Source of the DNA: Solwaraspora sp. WMMD406 | Lineage (GTDB): Bacteria; Actinomycetota; Actinomycetes; Mycobacteriales; Micromonosporaceae | Reading direction: 5' to 3' | DNA: 64,000 nt | NCBI RefSeq assembly: GCF_029626025.1 | Contig: NZ_JARUBF010000001.1 | Location: 6,046,001-6,110,000, forward strand | Part shown: one piece after another, positions 16,399 to 24,543 of the stretch | How positions within the stretch are numbered: position 1 is the first letter of the stretch | How the letters are laid out: every line of letters begins with the position of its first letter | Notes under the pieces: generated by a model | The model's database searches: none | What the model saw: the letters and a program-made list of their open reading frames with translations, nothing else | What the model was told of the DNA's origin: nothing | Position numbers and translations under genes: made by a program

Positions 16399-17469
16399 TC
16401 AACGAAGCGACAGTTGACGTGACGAGATTACGACAGCGGGCGCTCGCGGTGGACCATCCGGATGAACGGCCGCCCCGACGCGGCTGGCCACCTCGGTACG
16501 ATGCACCGGCGGTCGCCAGCCGTCGCGGTACCCGATCGGCCCGTCGGCACCGGACCGGCCGTCGACATCAGAATGACCGTCGACACCGGACCGGCGGTCG
16601 GCGTCGCGGCGGAGCCGACGTTCGCCGTACCGGCTGCCGGGCACCGGCTCGGTCCGGATCACCGCCGGCCGTTCGACGAGGACACAGGTCTGCTCCCCCG
16701 GCCACCACCAGCCGGCGGATCGGGCCAGCGCCGCCCATTCGTCGAGCTGCCGTTCGTCGGAGCGCCGATACTGGGCCAGCCCGATCCGACGCGCCACGTC
16801 GTAGTAGGCGATCCAGGGTGCGTCCTGCTGGCCGTACCAGGCGCTCGGCACCGGCCGCCCACGGGCCGCGAGTGTGGCGCGGACCGGCAGGTAGAAGCCG
16901 TCGGCGAGACTGGTCCGCAGCGCGTCCCAGACTCCTTGCCGGAGCACCACCCGCAGTGGGACACCGGCGGCGAGGGCCTCGTCGGGCGGCAGCACCGGCC
17001 ACCGTCGTCCTTCGTTCTCGGTCTTCTTCCTGGGCACCTTGCCGGATTCGCCGCGCCGGGTGGCCGGTGACGGTGGGGTGAGAATCGGATTGTCGAGGCA
17101 TTCGTCGAGCGCGCCGCGCAGCCGGGACACTCCGGCCACGATGTCACTGATCAGCGGTGGTCGACCCGCCGGCTGCCGGGCCATCACCCACTGTTGCAGC
17201 TGGTCGTGGGTCGGCAGTCCGGCCACCAACGGCATCGCTTGGTCTGGTGAGTCGACCCAGCGGAACCGGGGTCGGGGACGGTGGTGGCGGGCGTAGATCC
17301 GGGACAGGATGTACTCGGTGGTCACCCGGTCGGCTGGCGCGGTGTCGAGGCCGTGGTCGAGCCATTCGCGCCGGATGGGTTCGGCCAGTCGCCAGTAGGC
17401 GACGGCCCGATCGACATAGGTTGCGGGAGCGGTGGAGCCGGCGGCGTCACGCCGCGCGGGCGCGGTCAC
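16399..17469 (-). CDS. DUF6745-like protein of unknown function
   Basis: About 356 residues from GTG at 17469. Conserved-looking blocks are AYWRLAEPIRREWLDHGL near the start, WYGQQDAPWIAYYDVARRIGL in the centre and GWWWPGEQTCVLVERP followed much later by GYRDGW. These resemble actinobacterial DUF6745 proteins, assigned from memory. Between the last two blocks is a repetitive Asp/Gly/Arg stretch (RSGVDGHSDVDGRSGADG) that looks like an expansion, and the tail after it is poorly conserved. The start is uncertain: GTG 17469 overlaps a short upstream frame's TGA and lacks a clear ribosome binding site; the open frame extends to 17625. Confidence 0.55.
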   Translation of the reverse strand: MTAPARRDAAGSTAPATYVDRAVAYWRLAEPIRREWLDHGLDTAPADRVTTEYILSRIYARHHRPRPRFRWVDSPDQAMPLVAGLPTHDQLQQWVMARQPAGRPPLISDIVAGVSRLRGALDECLDNPILTPPSPATRRGESGKVPRKKTENEGRRWPVLPPDEALAAGVPLRVVLRQGVWDALRTSLADGFYLPVRATLAARGRPVPSAWYGQQDAPWIAYYDVARRIGLAQYRRSDERQLDEWAALARSAGWWWPGEQTCVLVERPAVIRTEPVPGSRYGERRLRRDADRRSGVDGHSDVDGRSGADGPIGYRDGWRPPVHRTEVASRVGAAVHPDGPPRAPAVVISSRQLSLR

Positions 17470-17703
17470 CGCGTGAGGGCGAATCCGCCCTTCCGGTAGG
17501 AAGCGATCATGGTGACCATGGTGACGGGTCGTCCCGTCGATCGCAACCAAGAGTCCGCCGGATGCCGGGTACCCGCCTCCGACTCGGTCACCCCGTACCC
17601 CTCCGACCCGACCGACGCGAACCACTGACCAGCCGATCCCTGACCGCTCGACGGCCGGGTAGCGTGGCCGGGATCGTCGCCGCCGCAGTCGGACAGAGGA
17701 GCC

Positions 17704-17976
17704 ATGTCAGAAATTCCCGGCACTGCCCGACGCAGGTTGGTGATCGGTGCCGTCGCCGTCGCCCTGGTCCTGGGTGCGCTGAGCGCGTGCCGGTGCGGCA
17801 GCGGCGGCTTCCTGGACTTCGACGTACTCGGCCTCACCGGTCCGGACGAGTTCGGGGTCCTGCACTCGGAGACCGGCCTGGCCGACGGCCAGGTGACTCA
17901 GGACGGTGACCGGCTGGTCGTCGTCAGCGGCTCCGAGGAACGGTCGGTGACGTATTCCGATGGGCAGCTCCGGTGA
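17704..17976 (+). CDS. Small putative lipoprotein
   Basis: 90 residues. A basic start (MSEIPGTARRR), one hydrophobic stretch and a lipobox-like LSAC at about residues 26-29 indicate Sec export and lipidation. The remaining 60 residues (from FLDFDVLG) are not recognised. ATG at 17704 follows GAGGAG. Its TGA overlaps the GTG of the next gene by 4 nt, so the two envelope proteins are probably made together. Confidence 0.7.
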   Translation: MSEIPGTARRRLVIGAVAVALVLGALSACRCGSGGFLDFDVLGLTGPDEFGVLHSETGLADGQVTQDGDRLVVVSGSEERSVTYSDGQLR

Positions 17977-18653
17977 CGGGCGTGACGAACAGCTCCGGTG
18001 CGGAGGACACGCCGACGCGACGGACGCGCGCAGCGGTCGCCGTCGGAGTCGTCGTGCTGCTTCTGCTGGCTGTCGTCGCCGTGACGGTCTGGCAGATGAG
18101 CCGCCGGGATTCCGCCGGACCGGCAGCCGGCGCACCGGCCCCGTCGGCCTCGCCGTCGGATGCCGTGGACGGTGACACCGACACTGCGGGTGCCGCGGTT
18201 CAGGAGTTGCTGATCACCCCGGAAGGGATCGGCGACCTGCGCATCGGCGAGAGCATCGACGAGTTGCGGCAGGCCGGGACGCTCGACGCCGATCCCGGCG
18301 GCTGCCCGGAAATCCTGGCCGGCCGAGACGAACTGACAGGGGTGATCGTCTACACCGCCGCGAGCGACACGGCGGCCGGCGACACCGCCGCGCTGATCTT
18401 CGTGGACGACCCGCCGCTGGCCACCGACGAGGGCATCGCGGTCGGCAGCACGAGTGCCGCGCTACGCGCCGCGTACGGCGACCGGCTCGTCCAGCACACC
18501 GCCGCGAACAATCCGTACGCGGAAAACTACCTGGTCAGCGACGGTACGGCGGCTATCGGGTTCGTCCTGTCGCAGGACGCGGTCAGCAAGGTGCTGGTCG
18601 CGCCGACCGACGTCCTGCGCAACGTCTTCGACGCCGGCGAGTTCCACTGCTGA
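17973..18653 (+). CDS. Membrane-anchored protein of unknown function
   Basis: 226 residues from GTG 17973, overlapping the upstream lipoprotein stop (GTGA). A cytoplasmic N-terminus of about 20 residues, one membrane segment (about 22-40, AVAVGVVVLLLLAVVAVTVW) and a Pro/Ala/Ser-rich linker precede an extracellular domain (from LLITPEGIGDLRIGESIDELR) with two cysteines. The domain resembles small actinobacterial extracytoplasmic proteins without a named function. Together with the preceding lipoprotein it forms a two-gene envelope operon. Confidence 0.7.
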   Translation: MTGVTNSSGAEDTPTRRTRAAVAVGVVVLLLLAVVAVTVWQMSRRDSAGPAAGAPAPSASPSDAVDGDTDTAGAAVQELLITPEGIGDLRIGESIDELRQAGTLDADPGGCPEILAGRDELTGVIVYTAASDTAAGDTAALIFVDDPPLATDEGIAVGSTSAALRAAYGDRLVQHTAANNPYAENYLVSDGTAAIGFVLSQDAVSKVLVAPTDVLRNVFDAGEFHC

Positions 18654-18680
18654 TTCCCCGGGTGACCCTCCGTGACGGCC

Positions 18681-18775
18681 GGTCAGGGCAGTGACAGCAG
18701 GTCAGGGCAGTGACAGCAGGTCAGGGCAGTGACAGCAGGTCAGGGCAGTGACAGCAGGTCAGGGCAGTGACAGCA
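18681..18775. repeat. 19-bp tandem repeat, five units
   Basis: Five perfect head-to-tail copies of GGTCAGGGCAGTGACAGCA. On the minus strand the unit nearest the SDR gene encodes the final residues LLSLP and the TGA stop (18759-18761), so the array arose by repeated duplication of the 3' end of that gene. Copy number is likely to vary between strains. Confidence 0.95.
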
Positions 18776-19673
18776 GGTCGGCGCTGTCGGCCCACAGGGC
18801 GTCCCGAGCGTCGTCACTGCGCGCCAGGCGGGACGGGGCGGTCCAGGTGAGCTCGTTGCGTACGACGCGGGCGTAGTACTGCCCTGGGGGGGCCGTGACG
18901 GTGCCGAGGGTGAGGTCGGTCAGGGCCGCGGCCACCACCTCCCGGCGGTTGAACCGGGGTATCAGGCGGGTCGCCTGGCTGAGCAGCCGCCACGCCAGGC
19001 GCATCGCTGGCGAGGTGTCGCGCAGCAGACCGGTTCCGGGCGTCGGTCCGGGGTCGAACGCCACGACCCGCCAGTGCCCGCTACGGGCCTCGGGCCGGGT
19101 GGCCAGGGCCCGTACGGTCAGCACGTTGCACAGCTTCGACGACGTGTACGCGCGACCGCCGGCCGATCGTGGGTCGGTGTCACGCTCGGGGTCGGTCTCG
19201 GGACGGGCCAGCAGGCGCGCGTTGGCGTGTCGGGGCGGCGTCGGCAGCAGCGTGCCGTGGTCGGGATCGTGGGTACCGCTGGTGGTCACGACGACGGTCG
19301 CCTTCGGCGCGAGGTAGGGCATCAGCAGCCGAATCAGCAGGTAGTGCCCGAGGTGGTTGACCGCGAAGGTGGTTTCGAAGCCGTCGACGGTACGCCGGTC
19401 ACCGGTGCGGAAGCTGAGACCGGCGTTGAGCACGAGCGCGTCGATGGGGGTGCCGTCGAGCCGGTCGGTGACGGCCTGCGCGAAGGCACGGACGCTGTCC
19501 AGCCGCGCGAGGTCCAGGGGCAGGGTGTCGGAGTCGCCCGGCGCGGTGTCTGGGCCGCCCGGCACGACGCTGCGGGTGCCGGACAGAACCTGGGTGCCGG
19601 GCTGCGTGACTAAACGCATCCGGGTTTCCGCGCCGAATCCCGAGGTGCCGCCGGTCATCACGATCGTCTTCAC
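18759..19673 (-). CDS. Short-chain dehydrogenase/reductase
   Basis: 304 residues. The cofactor motif TGGTSGFG is near residue 7, LVLNAGLS follows in the NNAG position, NHLGHYLL in the middle, and YTSSK supplies the catalytic Tyr-x-x-x-Lys; the Ser is in VTTSGT. This is the retinol-dehydrogenase/WW-oxidoreductase-like 'classical' SDR type, probably NADP-dependent. GTG at 19673 is the start. It is transcribed divergently from a TetR regulator whose operator covers both promoters, so the enzyme is probably induced by the regulator's ligand. The substrate is unknown. Confidence 0.85.
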   Translation of the reverse strand: MKTIVMTGGTSGFGAETRMRLVTQPGTQVLSGTRSVVPGGPDTAPGDSDTLPLDLARLDSVRAFAQAVTDRLDGTPIDALVLNAGLSFRTGDRRTVDGFETTFAVNHLGHYLLIRLLMPYLAPKATVVVTTSGTHDPDHGTLLPTPPRHANARLLARPETDPERDTDPRSAGGRAYTSSKLCNVLTVRALATRPEARSGHWRVVAFDPGPTPGTGLLRDTSPAMRLAWRLLSQATRLIPRFNRREVVAAALTDLTLGTVTAPPGQYYARVVRNELTWTAPSRLARSDDARDALWADSADLLSLP

Positions 19674-19682
19674 AGCCAGACA

Positions 19683-19703
19683 ATATGAGTGACTGACTCA
19701 CAT
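19683..19703. promoter_or_regulatory. Palindromic operator between the SDR and TetR genes
   Basis: ATATGAGT (19683-19690), a 5-nt spacer GACTG and ACTCACAT (19696-19703) form an inverted repeat with 7 of 8 positions paired. Its position 10 nt upstream of the SDR start and before the regulator start is typical of TetR autoregulation. Confidence 0.65.
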
Positions 19704-19750
19704 TGTCAACCGGAGTCTTCGACTCACCTTTCCCGCTGGATAATGCCTCC

Positions 19751-20392
19751 GTGACCTCCTCCTCGTCTTCGCCGCAGCCCAGACAGATGCGGGCCGACGC
19801 TCAGCGCAACCGGGTCCGGATCCTCGCCGCAGCCGAACAGGTCTTCGCGGCGGCCGGCCCGTCCGCCTCGACCGAGGACCTCGCCGAGCTCGCCGGCGTG
19901 GCGATCGGCACCGTCTTCCGTCACTTCCCCACGAAGGCCGCCCTCATCGAGGCGGTGTTCGTGTCCCGGCTGCGGGAGATCACCGCGTACGCCCGGGAAA
20001 TGGCCGCCGCCGCCGACGTCGGCACCGGCTTCTTCGCGTTCTTCAGCGAGGCCGTCCGGCAGTCGACGGTCAAGCACGCCTTCACCGACGCCATCGACTC
20101 CGGCGACGAGGCGATGGCTGCGGTACGAGCGGCGATCGCCTCAGCCGGCACCGACCTGCGCGACGCGATGGGCGACCTGCTAACCAGGGCGCAGGAGTCC
20201 GGAGCCGTTCGCCCGGACATCGCCACAGCCGAGTTGATCGGGCTGATGATCGGCACCGCGCGGGCGCTGGAGCAGATCGGCTCCGATCAGGAAGGCCAGC
20301 AACGGATCCTCGCCGTTCTGCGTGACGGCCTCCGGCCCCGCCCCGACCTCGAGTCGTCCACGCGGTCTCGACAGCATCGCCGCGACGCTTGA
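19751..20392 (+). CDS. TetR family transcriptional regulator
   Basis: 213 residues from GTG 19751. The helix-turn-helix is at about residues 25-65 (RILAAAEQVFA, then DLAELAGVAIGTVFRHFPTKAALI), the canonical TetR N-terminus. The helical ligand-binding domain follows, with a SBP/AcrR-like core (AMGDLLTRAQESGAVRPDI). The open frame extends upstream to a TTG at 19703, but that would overlap the palindrome, so the GTG is preferred. It is expected to repress the divergent SDR gene and itself. Confidence 0.85.
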   Translation: MTSSSSSPQPRQMRADAQRNRVRILAAAEQVFAAAGPSASTEDLAELAGVAIGTVFRHFPTKAALIEAVFVSRLREITAYAREMAAAADVGTGFFAFFSEAVRQSTVKHAFTDAIDSGDEAMAAVRAAIASAGTDLRDAMGDLLTRAQESGAVRPDIATAELIGLMIGTARALEQIGSDQEGQQRILAVLRDGLRPRPDLESSTRSRQHRRDA

Positions 20393-20434
20393 CGAACCCG
20401 TGACGGGAGCATCTGCCGAGGGCGACCCAGTCGG

Positions 20435-21775
20435 TTAGAGCGTGTTCAGCGCGTTCGTCAGCTGCTCCTCGGTGCGGGCCGTGTCCGCCCAGTCGCGGCC
20501 GACCACGATGTACTCGACCGTACCGGTGTCGTCGGTGGTGTCGTTGTAAATGATCACGCCACGGTCCGAGCCCCGCGTGAACAGCAGTCCTTGCTCGGTC
20601 AGGAGCTTCACGAGCAGGTCGCACCCGGGAGCGGGCACGTCGATCCGCGAGGCGAGGACGTGATGGTCAAGGTAGTCGTGGCCGAGCAGCCGCCGTCCGA
20701 TCGTGTCGATGCCGGTCGTGCCGCCGACCCGCCCGTTGAACTCGTTGAACAGCAACTCGCCGGACCGGGTGAGGATCGCGTCGATGTTCATCGGTCCGTG
20801 GTAGCCGAGCTGCTGGGCGACGATCGCGACCTGCTGCATGTACGCGCCCAGGTGGGCGTGCAGTCTGGGCGATAGGTTCTGCGGCGGATAGACGCTGCCC
20901 TTCCACGTTTCGGCCATCCGCAGGTCGCTGTAGCTCATCAGCGTCGGCGCACCCGTGCGCGGCACGAACACGTCGGCGGACAGTTCGCGGGCCGACTCGT
21001 GGTAGACCTCGACGACGCACCGCGCGGGGCTCGCACCGGCCGGCAGGTCGGGCACGTCGGTGAGGCTGAACGGCCTGAGCGCCGACCTGACCGTCGCCGG
21101 GTCCGTCGCGGCCAGGTGCACCACGTAGTGGGCACCGGCCTCCTTGCCGCCCCGGACCGTGGTCAGCAGGATGTTGCCGTCTCCGCCGGCGTTCACGTCC
21201 TGCTTGACGATGACGGCACCGGTACGGGCGAGCAGTTCGGACACGCTGTCGACGAGCTCGGGTCCACGATCGACGACACGTCCCTCCGCGACCGGGATTC
21301 CGCAGGCCGTCGCCATCGATCGGAAGACCGCTTTGGAGTTGACGAGTTCGGCGGTCCCCTGTGCGAAACGCACGGACTCGTCGGCGCCGAGACCGAGCAG
21401 GCGCTCCCAGCTGGCGATGTCCCGGTCGTGGATGTAGCACACCAGCCGCCACGGGTCCGCGGCGTCGCCGCTTTCGCCGATGCGGCCGCGCAGGGCGTCG
21501 GCGAGCTCGGAACGCGCGCCGGGGTACCACCCGTCGCCGGGGTAGTCACGCAGGGAGAGCACGGTGGGAACCGACACGAGGCCGAGCAGCTCGGCGACGT
21601 ACGACAGCCACGCCGGGCTGACCCGGCCCGGAAGGACCGCGATGTCCTCCGCGTCCAGCGACCACAGCATCCGGTTGGCGAGTAGACGGTAGGAGTCCTT
21701 CGCGTCGTCCGGGACGTCGTCCGGCCGCGCCACCATCGCACGGCTGGTCGAATTGGCGAACATCAGCTTCGGCAA
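20435..21775 (-). CDS. ATP-grasp peptide ligase, PGM1-related
   Basis: 446 residues. An N-terminal pre-ATP-grasp region (LMFANSTSRAM, then LSYVAELLGL) is followed by an ATP-grasp core: VIVKQDVNAGGDGN (nucleotide-binding loop), VVEVYHESARELS, GPMNIDAILT and LFNEFNGRVGGTT (metal-binding Glu/Asn). This organisation matches pheganomycin PGM1-type ligases, which join an unusual amino acid or peptide through an acyl phosphate. TTG at 21775 is chosen because GGGAGGA lies 6 nt upstream. It is divergent from an operon with an amino-acid hydroxylase, a PLP enzyme and an exporter, pointing to a small modified peptide product. Confidence 0.8.
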   Translation of the reverse strand: MPKLMFANSTSRAMVARPDDVPDDAKDSYRLLANRMLWSLDAEDIAVLPGRVSPAWLSYVAELLGLVSVPTVLSLRDYPGDGWYPGARSELADALRGRIGESGDAADPWRLVCYIHDRDIASWERLLGLGADESVRFAQGTAELVNSKAVFRSMATACGIPVAEGRVVDRGPELVDSVSELLARTGAVIVKQDVNAGGDGNILLTTVRGGKEAGAHYVVHLAATDPATVRSALRPFSLTDVPDLPAGASPARCVVEVYHESARELSADVFVPRTGAPTLMSYSDLRMAETWKGSVYPPQNLSPRLHAHLGAYMQQVAIVAQQLGYHGPMNIDAILTRSGELLFNEFNGRVGGTTGIDTIGRRLLGHDYLDHHVLASRIDVPAPGCDLLVKLLTEQGLLFTRGSDRGVIIYNDTTDDTGTVEYIVVGRDWADTARTEEQLTNALNTL

Positions 21776-21851
21776 GGGTCGTCCTCCCGGTGTGGCGTGG
21801 CGCATTTCCAGATATACCGTTCCGCGCAGTCTGATAGTTGTCTTCTTCTGT

Positions 21852-21868
21852 ATTGCTTGGTTAGCAAT
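21852..21868. promoter_or_regulatory. Palindrome in the divergent promoter region of the ligase/hydroxylase locus
   Basis: ATTGCT (21852-21857), a 5-nt spacer and AGCAAT (21863-21868) form a perfect inverted repeat. A second one, TCTTCTG at 21844-21850 with CAGAAGA at 21884-21890, surrounds it. No regulator gene is adjacent; the site could bind a regulator encoded elsewhere. Confidence 0.35.
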
Positions 21869-21969
21869 CAGGTCAGGGCAATTCAGAAGATGCGCCAACC
21901 CACCAACCCCACCATGATCAATATCCTGCGAACGTGCCGCGAGCGGCATTTACAGGGGGCGATGAAGCC

Positions 21970-22878
21970 GTGAAATACGATTCCGCCATGTCCGACGTCA
22001 TGGATGTGAGATCCGAGTACATCCGCAACCGATGGGCGTTCGTCGACGGGGCGAGAATGGTCTCGCTACTGAGTTCGCTCGGCGCCACGGATGAGGACTT
22101 CGAACAGCTGAAGCTGGTGAGTGAACAGCTGCAATCAGATCCTACGCTCCCTTTCCGGAAGAGCAGGAACGGGCGGATCTGTCTCGACCCGAGGTCGCAG
22201 CGCGTTTACCGACTGGAAGCGCAGCCTTTCGTCCTCTCCCGGGAAGAGGACTTCGTCCGGCACGACTCGGAGACCCTGCGCGTGTTCGACGAAGTGCAGG
22301 ACGACCTGCAACTGAACACGGCGCTGCAGGCGATGCTCGCTTTCAAGTTCCTGATCATTCACGGCGTCGAGGTGGCACGGCGCCCCCGGCTGGACTACCA
22401 ACGCGCCGAGTGGATCTGCACCCTGTTCAACCTGCGGACCGTCACGACCGCAGGCCTGCTGGGCGAGCCCGCGCTCGAGGGGGTGCACTCCGACGGGGTC
22501 GATCACACGATGACCACGTTCCTCTCCGCACGGAACATGACCGCCGACAGCGCGGAGACCTTCCTCCACGACATGGGAGAAGTCAACGGCAGGCGGTGGA
22601 ATGAAACGGATCCCGCGCTGGTCAAAGGCCGGGTGCAGCACCGCGACTTCCTCGACACTCTGATGGTCGTCGATCACGAGTACAAGCACAGCGTCTCCCC
22701 GGTCTACCCGATCGACGACACGGAGCCGGCCCTCCGGGACATGCTCATCTTCTTCACCAGAAAGCCCACTGAGAAGGGCCATGTGTCGTTCCGGTACGAC
22801 TCGGTCGCCCCGCACCGAGGTCTGCCCATGTCGTTCGGCCTGCCCACCGACCTTCCCGCTCTCGCCACCGCGAACTGA
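21970..22878 (+). CDS. 2-oxoglutarate/Fe(II)-dependent dioxygenase, amino-acid hydroxylase type (PF10014-like)
   Basis: 302 residues from GTG 21970 (GGGGG 10 nt upstream; ATG 21988 is the alternative). The iron triad is visible: His173-x-Asp175 in GVHSDGVD and His240 in the HSVSPV block, which parallels the HYVTPI block of L-isoleucine-4-hydroxylase relatives. Family members hydroxylate free aliphatic amino acids using O2 and 2-oxoglutarate. It leads a four-gene operon and would supply a hydroxylated amino acid for the divergent ATP-grasp ligase or for the PLP enzyme two genes downstream. The precise substrate is unknown. Confidence 0.8.
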   Translation: MKYDSAMSDVMDVRSEYIRNRWAFVDGARMVSLLSSLGATDEDFEQLKLVSEQLQSDPTLPFRKSRNGRICLDPRSQRVYRLEAQPFVLSREEDFVRHDSETLRVFDEVQDDLQLNTALQAMLAFKFLIIHGVEVARRPRLDYQRAEWICTLFNLRTVTTAGLLGEPALEGVHSDGVDHTMTTFLSARNMTADSAETFLHDMGEVNGRRWNETDPALVKGRVQHRDFLDTLMVVDHEYKHSVSPVYPIDDTEPALRDMLIFFTRKPTEKGHVSFRYDSVAPHRGLPMSFGLPTDLPALATAN

Positions 22879-22911
22879 CTCTCGCCACCGCAAACCGATC
22901 GGAGTGACACC

Positions 22912-23340
22912 ATGACCGAAGAGGCGCCGGCCACGGTCGAGCCCATCGAGCGAGTATGGTACGACGGTAGCTGTCACTGTGGCGGGGTGGTCTTCTCGGC
23001 GGCGGCCACTCGAAATTTGACCATCACCCTGTGCAATTGCGGAATCTGTCACCGGCACGGCCATCAGGAACTGATGATCCCGGAGGAGCGGTTCACGCTG
23101 CACCAGGGACAGCAGTTCCTCAAGCCGTACCGGTTCGGTAACTGCATCGCGGACCACACGTTCTGCTCGGTCTGCGGTGTGCTGCCGTTCTACCGCCCTC
23201 GGTCGCATCCCACCGGCTTCTTCAGCGTCAACGCACGGTGCCTCGATCTCAGCCCCGCCGAGCACATCGAGTTCGTGGAGTTCGACGGCCAGAACTGGGA
23301 CGCGAGCATCGCCGCCGGAAAACACGTGCTGACGGAGTAG
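22912..23340 (+). CDS. GFA-fold (CENP-V/GFA) zinc protein
   Basis: 142 residues. Cysteine pairs CHC (about 23-25), CNCGIC (about 40-45) and CSVC (about 85-88) are the zinc ligands of the GFA/CENP-V fold. ATG at 22912 follows GGAGTGACACC. Family members include glutathione-dependent formaldehyde-activating enzyme, but most bind other substrates or have no known reaction, so the catalytic claim should stop at 'zinc-binding GFA fold'. It is placed between the hydroxylase and PLP-enzyme genes, and its stop codon directly abuts the next GTG, so a role in the same pathway is likely. Confidence 0.8.
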   Translation: MTEEAPATVEPIERVWYDGSCHCGGVVFSAAATRNLTITLCNCGICHRHGHQELMIPEERFTLHQGQQFLKPYRFGNCIADHTFCSVCGVLPFYRPRSHPTGFFSVNARCLDLSPAEHIEFVEFDGQNWDASIAAGKHVLTE

Positions 23341-24543
23341 GTGACAGCGCAGGTGGGGACAGGTTCCGACGCCATCACAGTCGACGCGTTGCGCGAACAC
23401 GGTGGGCTCAAGTGGGCCACCGCCGGCCCGGGAAAGCTAGCGGCGTGTGTGGCCGAGATGGACTTCGGGACCGCACCCGAGATCGCGCAGGCGTTGCGTG
23501 ACGCGGTGCACCGCAGTCAGTTCGGGTATCTGACGCCTGCCCAGACGGCGCGACTGGCCGAAGCGTGCGCCGCCTGGCAGCACGACAGGTACGGATGGGA
23601 TCTGTCGCCAGCGGACGTGCGGCCGTTACCGGACGTCATCCGGGCCCTGCACCTCGCCATCGAATGCTTCTCCCGACCCGGTTCCGCCGTCATCGTGCCG
23701 GTGCCCGCGTACCCGCCCTTTCTGGCCGTCCCCCGCCTGCTTGGTCGACGGGTCATCCAGTTCGAGATGGTCGAGTCCGGCGGCCGCTACGGCTACGACC
23801 TGGACGCGCTGGACCGTGCCTTCGCGGCGGGCGGTAACCTGCTCCTCGTCTGCAACCCGCACAATCCCCTCGGCGTGGTCATGGAGCCGGGCGAGCTACT
23901 GGCCGTCGCGGAGGTCGTCGAACGTCATCGTGGTCGGGTGTTCAGCGACGAGGTGCACGCGCCGCTCGTTTATCCCGGGCACCGGCACGTCCCGTACGCG
24001 ACCATCTGCGACGCCGCCGCGGGGCACGCGGTGACGGCCACGTCGACGTCGAAGGCGTGGAACGTGGCGGGTCTGAAATGCGCCCAGATGTTGACCAGCA
24101 ACGACTCCGATCGGAAGCGGTGGAGTCAGCTCGGGCGGCTGCACACCGACGGCACCGCCACCTTGGGCGTCCTGGCCGCCACGACCGCGTACCGGGCGGG
24201 TGGGCCGTGGCTCGACACGGTGCTCGGTCGACTCGACGGGAATCGGCGTCTGCTGGCCGACCTGCTCGACTCGCACCTGCCGTCGGCCCGCTACACCCCA
24301 CCCGAAGGCACCTACCTGGGCTGGCTCGACCTGCGCGCATACCCGGCGGCTGGGGACATCGCCGAACGCGCGCTGGTGACCGTGATGGACGGTGCCGAGT
24401 TCGGCCCGCCCGGGTCAGGTTTCGTCAGGCTCAACTTCGCCACCACCCCGGCGATTCTCGCCGAGATCGTGCGACGGCTGGCGCGGGCCGCCGAAGCGCC
24501 GGGCCCGGTCCGGTCGATGACGTCCCGGAGGTTGGCCCCTTGA
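23341..24543 (+). CDS. PLP-dependent aminotransferase / C-S lyase, MalY-PatB family
   Basis: 400 residues, fold type I. The PLP Lys is Lys238 in STSKAWNVAGLK, with CNPHNPLG (Asn/Pro substrate loop) and FSDEVHAPLVYPG (Asp binding the pyridine N) as in MalY/PatB cystathionine beta-lyases. The N-terminal AACVAEMDF is also typical. GTG at 23341 abuts the preceding TAG. The family can cleave C-S bonds or transaminate; within this operon it may process the hydroxylated or sulfur-containing amino acid. The 3' end overlaps the MFS start by 4 nt (TTGA). Confidence 0.85.
   Translation: MTAQVGTGSDAITVDALREHGGLKWATAGPGKLAACVAEMDFGTAPEIAQALRDAVHRSQFGYLTPAQTARLAEACAAWQHDRYGWDLSPADVRPLPDVIRALHLAIECFSRPGSAVIVPVPAYPPFLAVPRLLGRRVIQFEMVESGGRYGYDLDALDRAFAAGGNLLLVCNPHNPLGVVMEPGELLAVAEVVERHRGRVFSDEVHAPLVYPGHRHVPYATICDAAAGHAVTATSTSKAWNVAGLKCAQMLTSNDSDRKRWSQLGRLHTDGTATLGVLAATTAYRAGGPWLDTVLGRLDGNRRLLADLLDSHLPSARYTPPEGTYLGWLDLRAYPAAGDIAERALVTVMDGAEFGPPGSGFVRLNFATTPAILAEIVRRLARAAEAPGPVRSMTSRRLAP

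Noticed and set aside
18681-18775. Short regular repeats considered as a CRISPR array
   Set aside because: The units are directly contiguous with no spacers; it is a simple tandem repeat. No CRISPR array or cas gene was seen in the window.
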